The translations under genes and the position numbers were made by a program. Below, piece after piece: positions 57,959 through 64,000 of a stretch of 64,000 bases of DNA (position 1 is the first letter of the stretch; every line of letters begins with the position of its first letter). Under the pieces are notes generated by a model, which searched no databases, had not been told where the DNA came from, and worked only from the letters and a program-made list of their open reading frames with translations. The stretch lies in assembly GCF_019649055.1 (NCBI RefSeq), contig NW_026570318.1, positions 496,001 to 560,000 on the forward strand, given 5' to 3'. Source of the stretch: Paramacrobiotus metropolitanus. Taxonomy: Eukaryota; Tardigrada; Eutardigrada; Parachela; Macrobiotidae.

Positions 57959-59693
57959 TTACGATTTTATTGTTAAAGGTAACAAATGCGAAAAATAAAA
58001 TTCCAAAGCTAATCTCACGTTATTCACAATGAAATCACAATTAAAGGGCACCAGCTGGCGGAATGTTTGCAGTCCATCTTCGCGATATACGTTAAAAAAA
58101 CATTTTTTTAGGCCACTACAATACATTTCCCACTGAATCTGAAAATAGTGCTCATGCGACTCTTTCAATTTATAGACTAAGATTCCGTTATCTTCCTCGT
58201 AAGGATAAAGATACGGTAAATCAGAAAATACTTTTGTTTGAGAAAACGTTTTAATCTCCAGTAGGTAAAATATATCCAAACTATCCTCGATGGTTCTGAT
58301 CAAGCGATCAGGAGACGCACCGGCCCACCGTTCTACAAAATGCACTATAAAGCCAACAGGAACGGCCTCTGCATACATCCCTGTGTTGCGGAGCTCCTGA
58401 ATGAATGCAGTGCAAGCAATCGGCTCCAGATCCTTGCCCCTTCTGATTGCTGGTAACTTCGATAAGTCTCTTGGAGCGTGTATTTCGTTTGCTAACTTAG
58501 CCCGTCGATTTTCTTTTCCCGTTGTATTATTCTTCATCCCAGTTATCACACGCTTTAGGAACGTTCCAGTTATCCTTACAGACCGATGATACGCCCACTC
58601 CGACGATGAAGACTGCGTTCGAGTGGCTTTTTCGATATCATAAGGATTTTTGGAAAGAATTTCTTTGGTAAATACTGCTTTACAGTTAGTACTCAACACC
58701 GCACTGAAAGGCTGCCATAAGCAACCGGAGTCCACAGGAGGGCGTAGTGGGAGTTGTGGATAGCAATCCGGCCAAGCATCATTCTTTAAAGAAAAGGGAT
58801 TTTTCACTGGCGGGCTTGAACTACGTGGAATCCGCAAACATTCATTTGGGTCCTCTATCACGCGAAGCAGCGATTTCGGAAACAACTCCGGATTGGTTTC
58901 TATAAAAGCGCGAGCTTCGCGTATACGGTCAGCACTGAATATCCTATCGCAGGGTGATATTCGAGAACGCGAATCTGGCTCCCAAAGCGGTCTGCGGTCA
59001 GGGCGCAAGTAATGAGCGTAAATATCGCCTCGTTCAGGACGGAGTTCGCCTGTTTTCGTGCTTGGCTTTCCCCAGCACTGCTCGAAACTTGTACAGGGCA
59101 AGTTCCACTGGGGCACCTTTTTTCCTTCCAGAACCCAGTCGAGAGCATACACGACAGCAAGGATGTGTTTGCAGAGGGCCGCAGGCGATAAATTTTTGGA
59201 CGAGGGGCACGAGCATCTGGTCTCCACAAACTCGTCCGCCACGAGGTGTGATACTCGTACTGTTATTGCCACAGTGTACCACTGCGCTTCCATTTCAGCA
59301 TGACACTTAGCGATAAATTTCAATTCGCTGGCTTCCGTGTTATTAGAAAAACCCTAAAACAAGAGAATATTGTACAATTACTTGTTTTATGGTTGATTAA
59401 ATTATGAAAGAAATAAACTCAGTAACTGGAACCTTTATACCAAAACATGATTTTTAATTCATTTTACAATAGTTTACTCTGTATATTGCTACCTGAGTCA
59501 TCTTGAGCTGTTGGACGTAGCCTGTTGTCCCCATGAGCCATCCCTTTCTGTTAATATTGCAGCGATCAGTCGCGGTCCACAGCGTTAATTCAGGACGACA
59601 TTTATTCCATAAATTTTCCAACACACAGTACGGAATTTCGTACAAACTATCTCTTACTTCGCTGGCTGATGACAGCCACGGCATGTACGCCAT
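57959..59693 (-). CDS. SWIM zinc-finger/YqaJ-like nuclease protein of an ISL2EU-type transposon
   Basis: Two exons, 59693-59493 and 59353-57959, with a 139-bp phase-0 intron; about 531 residues. A SWIM zinc finger (RCSCPSSKNLSP, then ALCKHILAV) lies after an N-terminal region starting MAYMPWLSSASEVRDSLYEI. The C-terminal half has a YqaJ-like exonuclease pattern: SEWAYHRSVRITGT, then GFIVHFVERWAGASPDRLI and DIFYLLEIKTF (DG/E-x-K-like). ISL2EU-type eukaryotic transposons are known to pair a DDE transposase with a YqaJ-type nuclease. The frame is intact although the partner is truncated. Confidence 0.72.
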
Positions 59694-61040
59694 AATGATG
59701 TCGATTTCTTATGAACTGACGTAAAATTTGGGTACTTTGACTTCTGGCATACTTTCAGAATAAGCAATCAATCAGAATAAGCTGTAGTTGTGAAAACAAA
59801 ACAATTAATAGCAATCCAGCAAGCTCAGTGATTATTAGTAATACTGCAAAAATTATTGTCAATACGAGTATCGTTAGTCTCTCTTCTGAAATATTGCGTG
59901 CGCAAGCTCAGTACAGGGAAATGGTGGGGTGATCATGCACATGACTAAGGCTCATTGTGAAACGAAATTAACGTGTAAAAAACACCTTCGACGGGTTAGC
60001 GTACGAGGTTAACCACTTCCTGCCACTACCTAATTGGTAGAGCAAACCTTTACCTCAACTATTACAGTAAACAACCGACAGAATCTGATCAGGAACACGA
60101 ACCAGGAATCCTAATTTGAAGTCCTAAAGGACCAGTGCAAGAACGTTCTTACTTTCAACTTCTGGTCGCAGTTAGTGCGCGGGTCAATAAGATCTAAGGA
60201 CATTCAGCTGCCAGCCTATGACCTGTACCACCCCTACCAATGCAGTGAGCGCTCTAACGCCGCAAAATAGACTTATGTAGCACAAAAATTTCATAAATTC
60301 TTTATATTGTAATAAGTTTTCCTATTTTTTGCGTTTTTGGGTTTTTCTGGCTTTGCGACCCTTTATCGGTATGGCTTCTTAGAGCTTCTTAATTTTTTAC
60401 CTGGTTTTCTAGCACCGGCAAGCAAGCTGCCTTTCAGCAAAACTGTTTCTGCAACACGTCGCTCAACAAAATCGAAGAAAAGTGAATTGCCGGTTAGCAT
60501 TCTCTCGTACTGCAGATTGTTTTCGTCAGTAGTACGTCGTTAAAAAAATTTTGCGAGTCAAATCAGAGGCCGGAAAAGCACAAAATCCTCGAAAACCCCA
60601 ACTTCCCATGTACAGTATTTCCGGCCCCGGCTTAAGACATGCTGTATAGTCTGCTAGGATGCATACTCAGTGTTGCGAGTTTCATAAAGTACAGAAAACC
60701 GAATAACATGAAAAAAAACTAAAGAAAGCATAAGAAAACATACTGAAAAATAAGGAAGCATAAAAAATTAAGGAAATTTATCTATTTTTGAATGTAGGAA
60801 TTTTAAAAAATTTAGAACATTTAAGACATAAAATAATTTTAAAGAAACTTTCGTGATACATAAATTTACTTGGCAGCGTTGCAGCGTTCATTCCGGTGGT
60901 AAGCGCGGTACAGGTCGTTGATTAGCCGCAGACAAGTATCTGTAGGTGTAGAATTTATTGAAATCGATTCCGTTTATAGATTACTTTTGTCGAAGGCAGA
61001 CTGATTTCTAATTTTGCTGCACTTTTAAAAACTGCCATGT
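59694..61040. other. Intergenic stretch
   Basis: AT-rich, no gene recognised. A segment near 60028-60060 (AATTGGTAGAGCAAAC) faintly resembles a tRNA D-arm but no tRNA can be folded by eye. Confidence 0.35.
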
Positions 61041-61556
61041 TTACCGCTTGCCAGTGGCGAAATGCCACATGCCACTGCCGGTGGCAACTGCCAGTGGCAG
61101 GTGCCATTGCCACCTTTTACACCCTGCCTCACAAATGACCACTTCGCCACAGACACGGCGCAGCAGATCCTGTTTGGCTGAGGATGTGTCGCTGGCCATT
61201 ACGGCGATGACACGATAGCCGAACAGTCGACCGTATGTTGCGACGGATAAGCCGAAGTTTCCGCTTGTGGGTACTATTATGAGTCCACCAGGAGAGAGCA
61301 GGTTCTTGGATGCGATGTTTTTAACTTTTTGCAATGCTGGGCGATCTTTGACGCTCAGAAGGGGATTGAGGAATTCTAATTTGGCGATGACGTAGTGGTT
61401 TGGGAACATGCAATGCAGACGCAGTGCCGGCGTCCCACCCACTAGGTCGGTTATGCTTTGCGCCACGACCAGAGGTCGTTCGCTAACAAGAATCGTACCT
61501 TTGGGCTGGAATTTCGGATCCTCCAGGGCATTTTCAGCAATCATTCGCGTTTGCAT
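61041..61556 (-). pseudogene. Cysteine-synthase/CBS-like PLP enzyme, N-terminal exon only
   Basis: The exon encodes the start of a fold-type II PLP enzyme: ITDLVGGTPALRL, then YVIAKLEFLNPLLSVKDRPA (Lys of SVKDR is the PLP lysine), GGLIIVPTSGNFGLSVATYG (PTSGN loop) and VIAVMASDTSSAKQDLLRRV. In the family, the lysine segment usually reads EFFNPGGSVKDR; here GG is replaced by LL, which is odd for an active enzyme. The coding match ends at CEAG near 61119, at a possible donor followed by repetitive TGGCA palindromes. The C-terminal domain was not found downstream, so this is truncated, or its other exons lie beyond recognition. Confidence 0.6.
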
Positions 61557-63241
61557 TTTCTTGCCTACAGTCTACAGAATACAAATTAAATTATGTATTG
61601 ATGCGACACAGTAAAGAGCGCAAAAAGGGCAACAATACTGACCTTTAAAGGTTAACAATTAAATACCGCTAGGTAACTAGGTCTACGAAAATCCAGAAGA
61701 AAACTAAAGTCAAACAGAATATTAAAAAGCTTGACAAAATGTTTATTCAGATTCAATTGTTGGCTTTTATACCGGTTTGATAGTTACCTATGCGAGCCAT
61801 TATTGAAATTACGGAATGTTATGCGAAACTGACAGTAGTTATCGGTCGTGTATTATTTCGACTTGTGATTGTTAAAGAATGGCCAAGAATTCTATCAGGT
61901 TTTAATAAAATCACGGATATCTCCACATTCTGTGTACATCCTTGCTGATCCTAGCGAACTTTGCACTCCTGATCATACGTTTTATAACCGTAAGCGAAAT
62001 ATTTACATTTTTACAAGAATTGTGTCGTCTGCATCCGTCAACACAGGAATGGTTTGCCTGATTTTCTATCTAACCAGGAAACACATATTTCGGGAACAGA
62101 AAATCGCTTTTCTATCATGACTTGCCGCTTAATCATGGTGCAATCGTGCATAATCTGCATTAGTTTACTCATTGTACCGTTTAAGCAGTACTGATAGCGT
62201 TTTATTACGGTCCGTTTTACCGAGCGGGAAGTCTGATGCAGTGATCGACATGTCGGCAATCCATATATCATCAAGTCATTATCCGCTGAAGATGAACCAC
62301 GGTTTTGCTCATAGCACAACCACTCAATCACGGTTAATTCACCTAATTACCACACTATAAAATCTGGCAGATGGCACATAAAATGTGGCACTATTTTGTA
62401 ACTAGTTGGGAGTGCTCGGTCTGCTCTACAGTACTCCAAAATGTTGGCAGTGTAGAATCAATTTATCCTGTTCAGAGTAAACAGCACTGGGCATGCACAA
62501 AATAAGTAAGTACTGTAAGCGCCGGCATAAAAATTTTAAATGGTCAGATTGCATTTTCCCTTTTGCGCAAAGTTCCACAATAAAAAAAAGAAAGGTGCGT
62601 CAATAAGCCGTCGCACTTCGTAAAAGCGAAGTGCTGGAATATCCCTTGCGATTAAGCTTGCTGCTGTGAACCTTGATTAAGGGATATGGCCCGGTACATA
62701 GTACTAATTTCGTGGACATTGACGGGAATATTCGCTTTCGCGCACTTCCAAACAATTTATTGTGTTGCTCTTTGCCATTGTTTAGCCAAATGATTTGTAT
62801 ACATAGGCGTGAAAACCGTTTTTGCGCGCAACACTCGGTTGTGGAGTTATTAGGGTAACACAATTCCAAAAAAATTTAGAAGTTTAAATGCAGGTGTACC
62901 GAAAGTCTCATTATGGACTGAACCGTTCCAACTTTGGCAAGTGTATGGACATAACTATGAAGATTGCTCTCACATGGATCCAGACTTCCTCAAATTTTTT
63001 TCAAATTTTAAAATGAATATTTTTGAAATTCGTCTTAACATTTGAAAAAAGATGCTAGAACAGTGGATCGGTGTAAGAACATTTCATGGTTGTGTAAATT
63101 TACGTGCAAAATTTGAAAGGGATCTGTCCGTAAGGAGACGTTTGGTACACCTGAATGCATTTACACGTTTTTGAACTTTGTTACCCTCATTTATTTTAAT
63201 ACCGCCCCCTGGAAAAGCTGTTGACAGGAAACCTGATCTCA
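61557..63241. other. Intergenic stretch
   Basis: No gene is recognised. ORFs here are short, with no motifs. Confidence 0.35.
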
Positions 63242-63250
63242 GATAAGGCG

Positions 63251-63660
63251 GGCCTAGACTCCAACTCTGACTCTGACTCTGATTCTGACCACTCAAACTC
63301 TGACTCTGACTACTCAAAGTCTGACTCTGACCGCTCAAAGTCTGACTCTGCCTCTGAAGGTTTCTTAGGTTTCTTAATAGGTCTCTTAGGTTTCTTAGGT
63401 TTTTTAGGTTTCTTAGGTTTCTTAGGTTTCTTAGGTTTCTTAGGTTTCTGAGGTTTCTTAGGTTTCTTAGGTTTCTTAGGTTTCTTAGGTTTCTTAGTTT
63501 TCTTAGTTTTCTTAAGTTTATTAGGTTTCTTAAGTTATTCTTAGGTTATTCAGTCAGAGTCAGATTCAGAGTTCGGACAGTCAGAGTCAGACTTTGAGTG
63601 GTCAGAGTCAGAGTTTGAGCGGTCAGAGTCTGAGTCAGAGCCAGAGCTTGAGCGCGGGCC
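63251..63660. mobile_element. Small foldback element (410 bp) with 9-bp target duplication
   Basis: Flanked by direct repeats GATAAGGCG (63242-63250 and 63661-63669). The ends GGCCTAGACTCCAACTCTG and the complement GGCCCGCGCTCAAGCTCTG are related. The left arm is CTCTGACT-type repeats, the right arm the inverted AGTCAGAG-type repeats, and the centre (63358-63535) is TTTCTTAGG repeated about 17 times. It has no coding capacity beyond repeat-derived frames. Confidence 0.7.
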
Positions 63661-63669
63661 GATAAGGCG

Positions 63670-64000
63670 GATGTTTACAGACCTTTTATATGGAGCATCA
63701 ACCTAATGTGACTTTTGCCGTCAGAGGCAACTACCGTATCGGCTTGGGAAGTTCACTCATTCAAAAACAAAAACAACAAAACTGATACTTACATGGTATG
63801 TACTTATATCAGCTAAGAACTAGAACGATCAAAGCCTTCGATCGAATATGACTTCCGACTTCCGTTGATCGTCATTAACCGATGTTGCACCCCGCGATTG
63901 CTGTCTGTCGTCACTCGTCAGCAGCTATCCCACGAACCAGGTTTTGACGTAAAATGACTGGACATTGCTCACTGACGGCCTCAATGGCCAAAGAGCTCTG
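63670..64000. other. Terminal stretch, nothing recognised
   Basis: No gene or repeat with definable limits. Confidence 0.35.

Noticed and set aside
60028-60130. tRNA-like segment (AATTGGTAGAGCAAAC)
   Set aside because: No acceptor stem or clear T-arm consensus could be paired by eye.
63084-63451. Ser/Asp- and Gly/Phe/Leu-rich ORFs near 63.2 kb
   Set aside because: They translate the simple repeats of the small foldback element.

Overview
The window is animal nuclear DNA: AT-rich, with split genes using GT/AG introns (many only 50-140 bp), tandem gene copies, minisatellites and several classes of eukaryotic transposon. The composition fits a small invertebrate, but nothing here fixes the phylum. 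No bacterial operons, rRNA, confident tRNA or CRISPR array were seen.

Layout. 1-9.8 kb: a small secreted-protein ORF, a four-helix membrane-protein gene with an in-frame stop, then the first of three tandem minus-strand copies of one unrecognised multi-pass membrane-protein gene (copies at 5.0-8.4, 16.6-20.5 and 22.6-26.1 kb). Between copies 1 and 2 lie a retroelement-ORF1-like gene split by a 3.16-kb foldback-type transposon (arms of inverted 82-bp minisatellite, 9-bp target duplication) and a 999-bp piggyBac-like element bounded by TTAA.

26,149-47,818: an apparently full-length Maverick/Polinton (adintovirus-like) element of about 21.7 kb with terminal inverted repeats. It carries the hallmark set: protein-primed family B DNA polymerase, retroviral-type integrase with chromodomain, A32-type packaging ATPase, adenain-like protease, double-jelly-roll major capsid protein, minor capsid protein and small virion-like proteins. 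Its cargo is unusual: a TBP-like protein with both TBP repeats, an ANP32-like leucine-rich-repeat/acidic-tail protein, three tandem BIR-domain proteins, and a protein with a long FPATG-type repeat. Two features stand out. First, seven introns in four of its genes carry tandem copies of ACACCCACGG, always on the sense strand and usually close to the 3' splice site. Second, most of its genes contain a single-base frame break in a short homopolymer, with otherwise intact coding on both sides; this looks more like consensus error than decay.

47.8-64 kb: degenerate tandem repeats, a 5'-truncated non-LTR retrotransposon with a restriction-like endonuclease end, a 1.86-kb 90-bp minisatellite whose flank matches the foldback termini, a two-gene ISL2EU-type transposon remnant (DDE transposase fragment facing a SWIM/nuclease-like gene), a truncated cysteine-synthase-like exon, and a second small foldback element (410 bp) with its own 9-bp target duplication.

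In the Polinton the genes divide into replication and integration (polymerase, integrase), morphogenesis (capsid proteins, ATPase, protease, small basic/amphipathic proteins) and probable host interface (BIR proteins, TBP-like, ANP32-like). Functions outside the hallmark genes are inferred from motifs only.
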